From positions 1 to 18,856 of the forward strand of contig CAYFZR010000006.1 of assembly GCA_964347835.1 (NCBI GenBank): DNA of 18,856 nucleotides, given 5' to 3'. Made by a program: the position numbers and the translations under genes. Position 1 is the stretch's first letter. The number at the start of each line of letters is the position of its first letter. The notes under the pieces were generated by a model. The model worked only from the letters and a program-made list of their open reading frames with translations. It searched no databases and had not been told where the DNA came from. Of this stretch, positions 4,837 through 12,912 are shown piece by piece. This DNA is from CAYFZR01 sp964347835 [NCBI: uncultured archaeon] (lineage in GTDB: Archaea > CAYFZR01).

Positions 4837-5187
4837 TTGGACAATCAGTATGTTTTCAAGCATTTTTTCAGTGAAAGAGAAGTTTATGATGAGCTTTCAG
4901 ATTTCTATAATAGACGAAACTACCGTTTTGAATGCCAAACAGAGGAAGATAAGGACAAAAGCATTGAGATCTTAGAAAAGTATGGATTTGAGGTTGTTGT
5001 TGTCGAGGATTATAGCGAGTACGTTGTAAAGATACACAAGTTCAAAAAGCATTCAGCCATTCTAAGAGAATCGGTTGCGAATGAGTATTTGGGGGAAGAT
5101 AGGATATTTCTCATGAAAGACAAGTTTTCCGTGGAAAGAGCTTTATCCGAGGGTGCAGAGCAGTATTCTAATGACATAGTTTTTTAG
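4837..5187 (+). CDS. Conserved-looking hypothetical protein (116 aa or slightly longer)
   Basis: A soluble 116-residue protein I do not recognise. It is rich in charged and aromatic residues. The middle (SIEILEKYGFEVVVVEDYSEYVVKIHKF) reads as a helix followed by two strands, and no cysteine cluster or membrane segment is seen. The end (RALSEGAEQYSNDIVF) looks helical. The TTG at 4837 is the first standard start codon, but the strong site GGAGGT at 4802-4807 is 29 bases away. Eight bases after that site lies an in-frame ATT (4816), which would add seven residues. The real start may therefore be non-canonical. It is a single gene, preceded by a TATA box at about 4746-4756. Confidence 0.72.
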   Translation: MDNQYVFKHFFSEREVYDELSDFYNRRNYRFECQTEEDKDKSIEILEKYGFEVVVVEDYSEYVVKIHKFKKHSAILRESVANEYLGEDRIFLMKDKFSVERALSEGAEQYSNDIVF

Positions 5188-5302
5188 AGGATAAAAATAT
5201 TTTAACGAAATCTATTTAAATTCATCAAGCATAACGACTCGCCACTCTCAATGCCTATATCTGACAGGTACTCCCTGCAAATGCGGTCACCATAACATTA
5301 CC

Positions 5303-5911
5303 TCAGATTTCCTTAGATTTTCTCACTTCTTCATTTCCAAGATCGAAGGCTTTTAAGTTGGCATCGACTGTCTTTTCAGGAACCATGTCCTTTATCGTAT
5401 CCTTAAGTTCCTCTTCAGGTACTACAGATTTTAGGAATACAGAGAGTGCGCCGAGCATCACCACGTTTATGAAGAGGGGGTTTCCCGCTCTTAACGCGAT
5501 ATCATAGGCATCCAGAAGAATTACCTCGCAGTATTCGGAAAGATTTTTAATAACCTCGTCTACCCCTGGATATTTTCCTACAGATTTTCTGACCGCAACA
5601 GGCGCTATTAATTCGCTATTGACTATTGCTTTAGCCCTCTCTTGCAAAAAAGAGACGTTTCTAAGCGCTTCTATAGGCTCAAAGCCAAGCATAAAGTCGC
5701 ATTCACCTTCGGGAATAAGGGGGCTTGAGACGTTGCCTATCCTTATGTGAGATACCACACTACCCCCTCTTTGTGCCATCCCATGGGTTTCTGCACCTCT
5801 AACACTAAAGCCCATTCTTACTGCGGTATGGCCGATTACATTGGCGGTGAGGAGTATTCCCTGCCCTCCAACACCTGCTATTAGTATGTCAGTTTTCGAG
5901 TCTTTTTTCAT
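5303..5911 (-). CDS. iorB: Indolepyruvate ferredoxin oxidoreductase, beta subunit
   Basis: The 202-residue beta subunit of the archaeal 2-oxoacid:ferredoxin oxidoreductase that converts aryl pyruvates (indolepyruvate, phenylpyruvate, hydroxyphenylpyruvate) to aryl-acetyl-CoA. It corresponds to the gamma-type domain of larger oxidoreductases. GVGGQG at residues 13-18 and GAETHGMAQRGG at 39-50 are the family hallmarks. The frame is open further upstream, but that part overlaps iorA; ATG at 5911 starts MKKDSKTDILIAGVGG and lies one base past the iorA stop, with GGTGGAG just upstream. It is therefore tightly coupled to iorA. The length is normal for the family. Confidence 0.93.
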   Translation of the reverse strand: MKKDSKTDILIAGVGGQGILLTANVIGHTAVRMGFSVRGAETHGMAQRGGSVVSHIRIGNVSSPLIPEGECDFMLGFEPIEALRNVSFLQERAKAIVNSELIAPVAVRKSVGKYPGVDEVIKNLSEYCEVILLDAYDIALRAGNPLFINVVMLGALSVFLKSVVPEEELKDTIKDMVPEKTVDANLKAFDLGNEEVRKSKEI

Positions 5912-5912
5912 T

Positions 5913-7721
5913 CTACTCCACCACAAACGCATCGTTAGGGCACACCTTAACGCACAAACCGCATCCACTGCAAAGTTCTCTCATTACTTTTGCCTTTCCA
6001 TTGTCCAAGTCTATGGCTGGACAGGCAATCAAAAGTACGCAAGCCCTGCATTCGTCGCACTTCTCTCTATCAACTCTATAAGGTCTCTTCCAGATGTTAA
6101 GTTTCCTCGCTATCAGGGTACAGGGCTCTTCTGCTATAACAACCGAAACGCCATTAAAGTCTATAGCCTTTCTTAAGGTTTCTATGGACTCTTCGAGTTC
6201 AAATGGTTTTATTTTGTCAACAAACCCTGCACCGAGGGCTTTAGCGATGTCTTCAAAACTAACTTTAATAGATTCCTCTCCAGTTACGGTAATTCCTACC
6301 GCGGGATGAGGCTGGTGACCGGTCATAGCCGAGCCCATATTGTCCAAAATAATTATGGTTATGTTGGCATTGTTGTACACCGCATTGAGTAAACCAGTCA
6401 TTCCTGCGTGCAAAAACGTTGAATCTCCGATTATTGATACTACCTGGTTTTCTACTTCCGCATGGTACATGCCAGCGCCCTGACTTATACCTGCGCCCAT
6501 ACAGAGGCAGGTGTCTATGGTCTTCAGAGGTTCGGATACGCCTAACGTATAGCATCCAATGTCGCCGGCATAAATCTTCTTTTTCGTAATCTTTTTCAGG
6601 GCGTAGAAAACAGCCCTGTGCGGACAGCCTGCGCACATCACCGGCGGTCTTAAGGGAAGATCTAACTTTATATCTCTTTTAACTTCCTCGTACTCTAGAC
6701 CAAAAAAATTTGAGACTGCCCTTTTAACTATATCGACGTTTAATTCGAATTCTCTCGGCACAAGAGATTTACCCTCTATTTCCACTCCAGTACCGAGACC
6801 TTTGACATAGTCCTCAACATAAGGCTCCAATTCTTCTACGATTAAGATTTTATCAACTTCATTCAAAAAACTAAGGAGCCTCCTCCTTGGCAGAGGATGA
6901 CAGACACCTACCTCAAATAACGATGCTTTTAAGCCTAAAAGGTGTAGCGCTTCTCTGACGTAGTTCCTAGAGACGCCAGAAGATATAATACCAAGCCTTT
7001 CATTGATCTCTGAGAAATTGAGCTCACTTTCATCTGAAAAATTCTCCATGTCTTTAAGTTTTTCATTAAGTTTAACATGAAGCATTCTAGAGTGTGCTGG
7101 TACGCAAACAAATCTAGCTGGATCTTTTTTAAACTCAGCTTTTTTTTGGGCAGTAATTTCGCCAAGTTGTACATCGCTTCTTGCATGGTTTACTCTCGTA
7201 GTGGTCCTGAGCATAACTGGTATTTCGAACATCTCTGAAATCTCAAAGGCTTTTTTGGTGTAGTCTTTTGCGCTCTGGGGATCGTAGGGCTCTAGGCAAA
7301 ATATTTTGGCAAATCTGGCTATGAGTCTGTTGTCCTGCTCATTTTGCGAGCTATGAGCAGAAGGATCATCTGCTGATACTATAACTAATCCGCCTTTCAC
7401 ACCGGTATAGGCGAGCGTAACTAAAGCGTCCATTGCAACGTTAACCCCTACGTGTTTCATTGATGCCATTGCCCTTATCCCAGAATATGAGGCGCCAGCA
7501 GCAACCTCTAACGCGGCTTTTTCATTGACACTCCATTCTGCATGGATATTGTGCTTTGACGCGACTCTTCCAATGGTTTCTAGGATCTCCGAGGAAGGAG
7601 TTCCCGGATAAGCAGTTACCACTTTTACGCCCGCTTCGATGGCTCCTCTTGCTATTGCCTCATTTCCGAGTAAAAATGCCTTTTCTCCTTTTTTTCTATT
7701 CAAAATATCCAATCTTGCCAT
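5913..7721 (-). CDS. iorA: Indolepyruvate ferredoxin oxidoreductase, alpha subunit
   Basis: The 602-residue alpha subunit carries the catalytic chemistry. Residues about 10-180 form the pyrimidine-binding domain (YPGTPSSE at 38-45, NEKAALEVAAGAS near 66-78). The thiamine diphosphate domain follows at about 350-540 (AGCPHRA, AGDIGCYTLG, GDSTFLHAGMTGLLNAVYNN). The C-terminus is a ferredoxin-like domain with two [4Fe-4S] motifs: C555, C558, C561 with C567, and C584, C587, C590 with C594. Electrons pass from the 2-oxoacid to ferredoxin. ATG at 7721 (MARLDILNRKKGEKAFLLGNE) is chosen over an upstream in-frame start because family proteins begin here, AGGAC stands just upstream, and the TATA box at 7751-7760 leaves no room for the longer form. 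The reverse reaction makes aryl pyruvates for aromatic amino acids in methanogens. Confidence 0.95.
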   Translation of the reverse strand: MARLDILNRKKGEKAFLLGNEAIARGAIEAGVKVVTAYPGTPSSEILETIGRVASKHNIHAEWSVNEKAALEVAAGASYSGIRAMASMKHVGVNVAMDALVTLAYTGVKGGLVIVSADDPSAHSSQNEQDNRLIARFAKIFCLEPYDPQSAKDYTKKAFEISEMFEIPVMLRTTTRVNHARSDVQLGEITAQKKAEFKKDPARFVCVPAHSRMLHVKLNEKLKDMENFSDESELNFSEINERLGIISSGVSRNYVREALHLLGLKASLFEVGVCHPLPRRRLLSFLNEVDKILIVEELEPYVEDYVKGLGTGVEIEGKSLVPREFELNVDIVKRAVSNFFGLEYEEVKRDIKLDLPLRPPVMCAGCPHRAVFYALKKITKKKIYAGDIGCYTLGVSEPLKTIDTCLCMGAGISQGAGMYHAEVENQVVSIIGDSTFLHAGMTGLLNAVYNNANITIIILDNMGSAMTGHQPHPAVGITVTGEESIKVSFEDIAKALGAGFVDKIKPFELEESIETLRKAIDFNGVSVVIAEEPCTLIARKLNIWKRPYRVDREKCDECRACVLLIACPAIDLDNGKAKVMRELCSGCGLCVKVCPNDAFVVE

Positions 7722-7750
7722 TTTGTCGTCCTGTCCTAATTTCTGAAAAA

Positions 7751-7760
7751 CATATATGTA
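7751..7760 (-). promoter_or_regulatory. TATA box of iorAB
   Basis: TACATATATG on the minus strand lies about 34 bases ahead of the iorA ATG, predicting a leader of fewer than ten bases. It stands back to back with the cold-shock gene promoter. Confidence 0.45.
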
Positions 7761-7828
7761 AACTTCACGGCAAAAAACGAGTCTTAGACTCATTAGGTAC
7801 AACTTCAAATTACCAGACTGCCAAAAAC

Positions 7829-7838
7829 TTATTATATA
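7829..7838 (+). promoter_or_regulatory. TATA box of the cold-shock gene
   Basis: The stretch TTATTATATA is centred about 26 bases before position 7860, giving a leader of fewer than ten bases before the ATG at 7869. Confidence 0.45.
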
Positions 7839-7868
7839 ATGCTAACATCCATTTTATAGGTATTGAAA

Positions 7869-8060
7869 ATGGCTACTGGAACAGTAAAATGGTTTAATGC
7901 AAAAAAGCGTTATGGCTTTATAGCACAGGATGAAGGCGGAGATTTATTCGTCCATGAAAGTGGAATCGCAGGTGGGCACATTAAAGAAGGAGACAGAGTC
8001 GAGTTCGATATTGAAGAAGGCGATAGAGGTCCGAAGGCTGTTAATGTTAGGAAACTTTAA
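7869..8060 (+). CDS. csp: Cold-shock domain protein
   Basis: A 63-residue single cold-shock (OB-fold) domain that binds single-stranded RNA and DNA and acts as an RNA chaperone. GTVKWFNAKKRYGFI holds the RNP1 motif (here KRYGFI, usually KGFGFI) and DLFVHES is the RNP2 motif. The C-terminal GDRVEFDIEEGDRGPKAVNV is the standard ending. ATG at 7869 gives the family start MATGTVKWF; the TTG two codons earlier is less likely. It is monocistronic: its own TATA box is upstream and a hairpin plus nine Ts follows. Such proteins are universal in bacteria but patchy in archaea, so an ancient transfer from bacteria is possible. Confidence 0.95.
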   Translation: MATGTVKWFNAKKRYGFIAQDEGGDLFVHESGIAGGHIKEGDRVEFDIEEGDRGPKAVNVRKL

Positions 8061-8069
8061 CTGAAGTCA

Positions 8070-8109
8070 GAATAATTAAAATTTAAATTATTATTCTTAA
8101 TTTTTTTTT
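8070..8109 (+). terminator. Terminator after the cold-shock gene
   Basis: GAATAAT (8070-8076) and ATTATTC (8090-8096) can pair, and a run of nine Ts follows at 8101-8109. This would separate the cold-shock gene from livG. Confidence 0.5.
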
Positions 8110-8217
8110 GCAAAGTCTTATTTTTTGTGCTATAATCCTAACCTAAAAAAACCAAAGCAAGCAAAAATATTTTATTGTAAGTACCTTGTAAGTAGTCAAA
8201 GGGAGAGGCGGTCTTAG

Positions 8218-8946
8218 TTGCTCGAGGTTCGAGGTGTTGCTAAAAGGTTTGGTGGACTTGTCGCCTTAAATGGCGTTGACCTCCAAATAGGAGAAGGGGA
8301 AATCATAGGGTTGGTCGGACCGAATGGTGCCGGCAAAACTACCCTAGTTAACATCATAGGCGGCATATATCGTCCGGATTCAGGGGAAGTTAGATTTAAG
8401 GGAGAGAAAATTAGTGAACTAAAACCAAACCAGATCTGCAAAAAAGGCATCGCGAGAACTTTTCAATCAGTTCAGATATTCCCAGAGATGACTGCGATAG
8501 AAAATGTTATGGTAGGAGCGCTTTTTGGAAGATCTGAGAATGTGAAGAAGGAAGAAGCAAGAGAAAAGGCCTACGAGGTCTTAGAATTTATAGGATTTTC
8601 AACCGAAAAAACTGATCTTTTGGTCGGTAATTTAAATTTTGTAGAGTTGAAGAGCATTCAACTTGCAAGAGCCTTAGCGACAGATCCAGACCTTTTACTG
8701 TTGGACGAAGTAACAACAGGATTAAATCCTACTGAGGGCGCGACTGCTGTAAAGTTAATTCAGAAAATACGAAAAAATGGATCTACCATCCTTATGATTG
8801 AACATATAATGAGAATAATTATGGGTGTTTCCGACAGGATCATCGTACTAAGTCAGGGAGAGAAGATAGCGGAGGGAACTCCGAGAGAGGTATCAACTGA
8901 CGAGAGGGTTATAGAGTCCTATCTAGGGGAGAGATTTTTGTGGTGA
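8218..8946 (+). CDS. livG: ABC transporter ATP-binding protein, LivG type
   Basis: A 242-residue ATPase of the branched-chain (hydrophobic) amino acid importer. Walker A is GPNGAGKTT at residues 34-42, the Q-loop glutamine is near residue 83 (TFQSVQIF), Walker B LLLLDE is at 159-164, and the switch histidine is H196 (IEHIM). The ABC signature is degenerate: around residues 139-146 the sequence is LNFVELKS, with no LSGG-like glycines, and Walker B is followed by VTTGLNP instead of PxxGLNP. Some LivG relatives have such a signature, so this need not mean loss of function. The start is TTG at 8218 with GAGGCGG seven bases upstream. It is followed by livF after 38 bases, on the same strand, and its permease genes lie on the opposite strand. 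Confidence 0.93.
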   Translation: MLEVRGVAKRFGGLVALNGVDLQIGEGEIIGLVGPNGAGKTTLVNIIGGIYRPDSGEVRFKGEKISELKPNQICKKGIARTFQSVQIFPEMTAIENVMVGALFGRSENVKKEEAREKAYEVLEFIGFSTEKTDLLVGNLNFVELKSIQLARALATDPDLLLLDEVTTGLNPTEGATAVKLIQKIRKNGSTILMIEHIMRIIMGVSDRIIVLSQGEKIAEGTPREVSTDERVIESYLGERFLW

Positions 8947-8984
8947 CTTGATACAGAAATAACAAATGCTTTGGGGGAACCAAC

Positions 8985-9689
8985 TTGCTCGAGGTTTATA
9001 ACATAGATGCTCACTACGGTAATATTCAAGTCCTCTGGGATGTGTCTTTTAGAGTTTATGAGGGAGAAGTCGTCTCAATAATAGGATCTAACGGCGCTGG
9101 CAAGACCACCATAATTAATACTCTCCTTGGAATCCTTAAACCAACTCGAGGCCATATAAAATTCCTGAATGAAGAGGTAAGCAACCTTCCAACCTATCGC
9201 GTCGTTAAGAAGGGCATTTCTTTAGTTCCAGAAGGAAGAAGCCTTTTTCCAAACTTGAAAGTATTAGAAAATCTTCTTCTAGGTGCCTATACAATTAAAG
9301 ACAACCAGAAAGTCAGGGAAAGCTTAGATTGGGTGTTTGAAATCTTCCCAATACTTGAGGAAAGAAAAAACCAACTTGCGGGCACTATGAGTGGTGGTGA
9401 GCAACAAATGTTGGCTATAGCAAGAAGTTTAATGTTGAAGCCTAAATTCCTGATTTTGGACGAACCTTCGCTAGGACTGGCACCGATATTGGTACATGAG
9501 GTCTATGAACAACTTAAGAGACTTAATAAGGAAGGAGTGACGATTTTGCTATCAGAGCAAAACGTATTTCAATCTCTGGAACTGGCAGATAGAGGATACG
9601 TGCTAGAATCAGGCAGTATCGTCATGGAAGGAAGAGGAAAGGAACTTCTAAAAGATAATCACATAAAAGAGGCTTATCTAGGAATGTGA
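8985..9689 (+). CDS. livF: ABC transporter ATP-binding protein, LivF type
   Basis: The 234-residue second ATPase of the same importer. Walker A GSNGAGKT is at residues 34-41, a complete signature MSGGEQQ at 135-141, and Walker B FLILDEP at 155-161. LSEQN near residue 190 carries the glutamine that replaces the switch histidine in LivF proteins. The start is TTG at 8985 with GGGGG eight bases upstream. Its first 12 bases (TTGCTCGAGGTT) are identical to the start of livG. Because LivG has a weak signature, this subunit may supply the only canonical signature of the heterodimer. Its 3' end overlaps the 3' end of livM on the opposite strand by 16 bases. Confidence 0.95.
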   Translation: MLEVYNIDAHYGNIQVLWDVSFRVYEGEVVSIIGSNGAGKTTIINTLLGILKPTRGHIKFLNEEVSNLPTYRVVKKGISLVPEGRSLFPNLKVLENLLLGAYTIKDNQKVRESLDWVFEIFPILEERKNQLAGTMSGGEQQMLAIARSLMLKPKFLILDEPSLGLAPILVHEVYEQLKRLNKEGVTILLSEQNVFQSLELADRGYVLESGSIVMEGRGKELLKDNHIKEAYLGM

Positions 9690-10630
9690 GTTTTTACTTC
9701 CTTAGGCTCTTTTAAAACAGAAACAAAGCCCTTAGGCAGAAATATCACTACAACTATCAATATGATGCCTATAACGATAAACCGCTCGAGAGTCCAGCCC
9801 AAAGTTTTTAAACCCTCCCAGATAAAAGTTATTACTATGGTACCTATTATTGGTCCCTCTAGAGTATTCAACCCACCGCTGATGCAGTAAATTATTGGCC
9901 AAAATGAGATATGAATACCGAATATTTCTGGAGTTATGTAGGAGAAATTATGGGTCTGAAAGCCTCCTGCTACACCCGCTATAGATGTACTAATTGTGAA
10001 GGCAAGAAGTTTATATTTGGTAGTATCTATTCCAATGGTTTTTGCCTCTAATTCGTTTTCTCGTATCGCTGAGAAGGCAATACCGATCTTGGATTTCATT
10101 ATTAAGTACGTCAAAATAATGACGGCTAACGTAAAAGCGAGTATTAGGTAGTACTCGTAAACATAGTATAAGGGGTGACTTGAAGGACTTACAAAATGTG
10201 GCGCTGACATACCATCCCAGCCTCCTGTCCATCTTTCCAACTGTATTCCTGATATAGTATGGGCTATAATAGCAAAACCAAACGTCACCATCGCCAAAAA
10301 CCATTCCCGTAACCTAACGCAGGTTAGTCCAACAAAGACCCCAACAATACCCGCTAACAACCCGCCCAGTAAAACAGTAGCAAATGGTGTTAAACCGAAG
10401 TTCAAAGCGATTAAGGCTGATGTATATCCTCCAATGCCAAAGAATGCAGCATGACCTAATGATGCTTGACCAGAATAAGTCAATAAGTTCCAAGCAGTGG
10501 AGAACATAATGAAAATCAGCATAATACTCAGAATTCTTATGATGTGTGGGCTCATATTGGTGATGAAAGGCGCTAAGAGACCTGTTAAAAGAGCTATTGA
10601 CCCTAAGTAAATTCTTTTATCTAGTCTCAT
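9674..10630 (-). CDS. livM: ABC transporter permease, LivM type
   Basis: A 318-residue inner-membrane permease with about eight to ten hydrophobic helices. The typical LivM pattern is visible: TYSGQASLGHAAFFGIGGY in the N-terminal half, and the cytoplasmic coupling loop AIRENELEAKTIGID near residues 187-201, which contacts the ATPases. IYCISGGLNTLEGPIIGT follows near the C-terminus. ATG at 10630 is six bases after the end of livH, so the two are translationally linked. The ribosome-binding site (GAGTGA) is weak, in keeping with coupling. Confidence 0.94.
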   Translation of the reverse strand: MRLDKRIYLGSIALLTGLLAPFITNMSPHIIRILSIMLIFIMFSTAWNLLTYSGQASLGHAAFFGIGGYTSALIALNFGLTPFATVLLGGLLAGIVGVFVGLTCVRLREWFLAMVTFGFAIIAHTISGIQLERWTGGWDGMSAPHFVSPSSHPLYYVYEYYLILAFTLAVIILTYLIMKSKIGIAFSAIRENELEAKTIGIDTTKYKLLAFTISTSIAGVAGGFQTHNFSYITPEIFGIHISFWPIIYCISGGLNTLEGPIIGTIVITFIWEGLKTLGWTLERFIVIGIILIVVVIFLPKGFVSVLKEPKEVKTHIPR

Positions 10631-10635
10631 TTAAA

Positions 10636-11517
10636 TCACTCTTCTCTTTCACCAAATATACCAGTTGGTTTTATTATTAGTACAACGATTAAAATTGCGA
10701 AAGAAGTGGCATCTTTCCATGCTCCACCCCCAAAATAAGCAGCTATATTTTCTGCGAGACCTAAGGTTAAGCCTCCGGCTATGGCGCCAGGAATACTTCC
10801 GAGCCCTCCAATAATTATTATTGCAAAGGCCTTAATTGCTGGGGTAGTTCCCATATACGGATTAAATAACAGACCCCCCACAACCCATAAAGTACCAGCG
10901 GCAGCGGCTAGAGCAGAGCCCAAACCGAAGGTAAGCATATCCACGCGCTCTACATTTATTCCCATTAGCATTGCTGCATTCCTATCTTGACTCGTAGCGC
11001 GAATCGCTCTGCCAATTGAAGTCTCCTTAAAAAAAATATGCAACCCTACAAGTATAGCACAGGTAATAATAATTATTATTAAGTAGTCCAAAGGGAGATT
11101 TGCAGATCCTATTGGAATTAAAATGGATTCATAAGGACTGTGAATACTTCTAAAATCTGCACTCCATAATTTAGCGGCTAGATTTTGAAAAAAGAAAATC
11201 AAACCCAAACTCAGAAAAATTTCATTTAACTTACCTGTGCCCAGAATTGGTCTAAAACAAATCCTTTCAATGCCAACTCCAATAATCGCTAATATCACCA
11301 TGGAAACTAAAATAGCAAGATACGGGTTGATTCCTAACCAAATGACCGCCCAAAAAGTAATATAAGAACCTAACATTAGCAGTTCTCCGTGTGCGAAGTT
11401 CACAATCTTCATGACGCCAAAAATAATGGTCAATCCTGTTGCTAGAAGTATGTAAATACAACCAGCATAAAGTCCCCAAAAAACAACTTGAAATAGTATG
11501 CCTATATCAAATGACAT
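10636..11517 (-). CDS. livH: ABC transporter permease, LivH type
   Basis: A 293-residue permease that pairs with LivM. Features are LLATGLTIIFGVMKIVNFAH near the N-terminus, the coupling loop AIRATSQDRNAAMLMGI in the second half, and IIIGGLGSIPGAIAGG near the C-terminus, all typical of LivH. The start could be GTG at 11529, but ATG at 11517 has AGGTG nine bases upstream and gives the usual short N-terminus (MSFDIGILFQ), so it is preferred. It lies 48 bases after livK. Confidence 0.94.
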   Translation of the reverse strand: MSFDIGILFQVVFWGLYAGCIYILLATGLTIIFGVMKIVNFAHGELLMLGSYITFWAVIWLGINPYLAILVSMVILAIIGVGIERICFRPILGTGKLNEIFLSLGLIFFFQNLAAKLWSADFRSIHSPYESILIPIGSANLPLDYLIIIIITCAILVGLHIFFKETSIGRAIRATSQDRNAAMLMGINVERVDMLTFGLGSALAAAAGTLWVVGGLLFNPYMGTTPAIKAFAIIIIGGLGSIPGAIAGGLTLGLAENIAAYFGGGAWKDATSFAILIVVLIIKPTGIFGEREE

Positions 11518-11565
11518 CCCTTCACGCACCTAACAATAAAAAAATAAAAAGAGAAAATTTGAGGG

Positions 11566-12882
11566 TTACGGGCTTCCGGGCTCGTACCAGTCAGGAAGTA
11601 CAAAGTCAGTCTCTTTTAGGTTATCAGGCCACACTATTTTTGGTCGATTTTCTTGTAAAGTGTCATCCCAGAATAACTGTTCCATGTAAAGCTGGAACTT
11701 CGTTTCTCTATAATCGGGGGAGAACTTTATTTTTTCGCCTTGCATAGCCTCAACCATCTGAGGCATTTCTAAAGTTGACAATGCATCGCGAATCTTTGCC
11801 TTATCCAAGCTACCTGCATTTTCAATCGCCTCTGCTGCGATGTAAATACCCTCGTAGGTAGAAGCACCCATCATGCTGGGCTCTTTACCAAACTTGGCTT
11901 TATAATCACTTTTAAACTTTGTAACGGAATCATAAATAGCCCCTGTCGGAGTCGTATACGGGCTGAATCGGCTTTCCTGAATCGAGTATTCACCCCATTT
12001 TCCGACGCCTGAGTAGTAATCAGGGTCGTCGTTGCACTCCACAGATAAGTAAATTGTATTTAGACCCACATCTTTTCTTCCTTGGATTACTATCGGGGTT
12101 TGTTCATTGAGGAAGCCAGCCGGATATACTACGTCTGGTTTGGCCGCTTTTATAACTGTAAGCGGCGCATGGAAATCTGTTTCACCCATTTTGAAGGCCT
12201 CTGAAGCTACTATTTCTATGGGTAGATTATGCTTTTCTATCGCTTTGTCGATGCCGACTTTTACACCTCTTCCATATCCGCCATCTTGGTATAATACCGC
12301 TAGCCTTAAGTTTCGATCCTCCGGAAATCCATACTTTTCATTTATAGCAGGTCTTACTACGTCTTCGACGAACAGTAATGTATCTTCAGGATAGTCATCC
12401 GTAGTAGGGCAGTGGTGGAACATATAAGATGTATCAAGGTCAGGATTCCTCGTTACCTGTGGAGCGGAAGCGCCCGATATAACGAAAGGAACATTATGTT
12501 CAATCGCGATTTTTTGATCTGCGAGAGTTATAGAGCTGGAAAATCCTCCTACTAATACATCAACCTTGTCTTCTGTAACGAGTTTGGTTACCGCCTTAAC
12601 TCCACCATCAACGGAAGATTCTGTATCACCCTTAATCACTTCGATCTGAAGATTAGCGTTTTTCTCTTTTACGAATACTCCTCCAGCCTTATTTATTTCT
12701 TCAGCAGCAAGTTGTGCTGTGTTCCACATATCCTCGCCCGTGGAACTTGCTCCACCGGTTAAGGGTGCTACTACGCCTATTTTTATTTTTTCCGGGGCTT
12801 TGGGCGGGGCACCCACACAACCCGAAAGAATTACACTCACTATTACCAATGTTACTATCGCTAGCATTGATCTATTTTTCAA
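11566..12882 (-). CDS. livK: Branched-chain amino acid ABC transporter substrate-binding lipoprotein
   Basis: A 438-residue extracellular receptor of the importer (periplasmic-binding-protein type 1 fold). The TTG at 12882 is the likely start: GGAGGT stands eight bases upstream and translation gives MKNRSMLAIV, a hydrophobic helix and a lipobox LSGC (Cys at about residue 21). The longer GTG form at 12900 would place the ribosome-binding site inside the gene. The mature part begins KIKIGVVAPLTGGASSTGEDM, the standard LivK strand and ligand loop. FVISGASAPQVTRNP is typical of the family too. The ligand may be branched-chain or another hydrophobic or aromatic amino acid; the sequence does not settle it. 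Confidence 0.95.
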   Translation of the reverse strand: MKNRSMLAIVTLVIVSVILSGCVGAPPKAPEKIKIGVVAPLTGGASSTGEDMWNTAQLAAEEINKAGGVFVKEKNANLQIEVIKGDTESSVDGGVKAVTKLVTEDKVDVLVGGFSSSITLADQKIAIEHNVPFVISGASAPQVTRNPDLDTSYMFHHCPTTDDYPEDTLLFVEDVVRPAINEKYGFPEDRNLRLAVLYQDGGYGRGVKVGIDKAIEKHNLPIEIVASEAFKMGETDFHAPLTVIKAAKPDVVYPAGFLNEQTPIVIQGRKDVGLNTIYLSVECNDDPDYYSGVGKWGEYSIQESRFSPYTTPTGAIYDSVTKFKSDYKAKFGKEPSMMGASTYEGIYIAAEAIENAGSLDKAKIRDALSTLEMPQMVEAMQGEKIKFSPDYRETKFQLYMEQLFWDDTLQENRPKIVWPDNLKETDFVLPDWYEPGSP

Positions 12883-12912
12883 TCCCTTACACCTCCTCAC
12901 CTTTTAGCAACG

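Noticed and set aside
5202-5293. Minus-strand open frame of about 30 codons after iorB, reading ...RICREYLSDIGIESGE...
   Set aside because: It looks protein-like, but no usable start codon precedes it and a TAA stands directly upstream. It could be a remnant of an older gene, but the support is too weak to annotate.
5912-5968. Longer iorB reading with an N-terminal extension
   Set aside because: The extension overlaps the iorA ferredoxin domain. Family members begin close to the GVGGQG motif, and the ATG at 5911 has a suitable upstream site.
7722-7808. Longer iorA reading with 29 extra N-terminal residues
   Set aside because: The extra segment contains the likely TATA box and does not resemble family N-termini.
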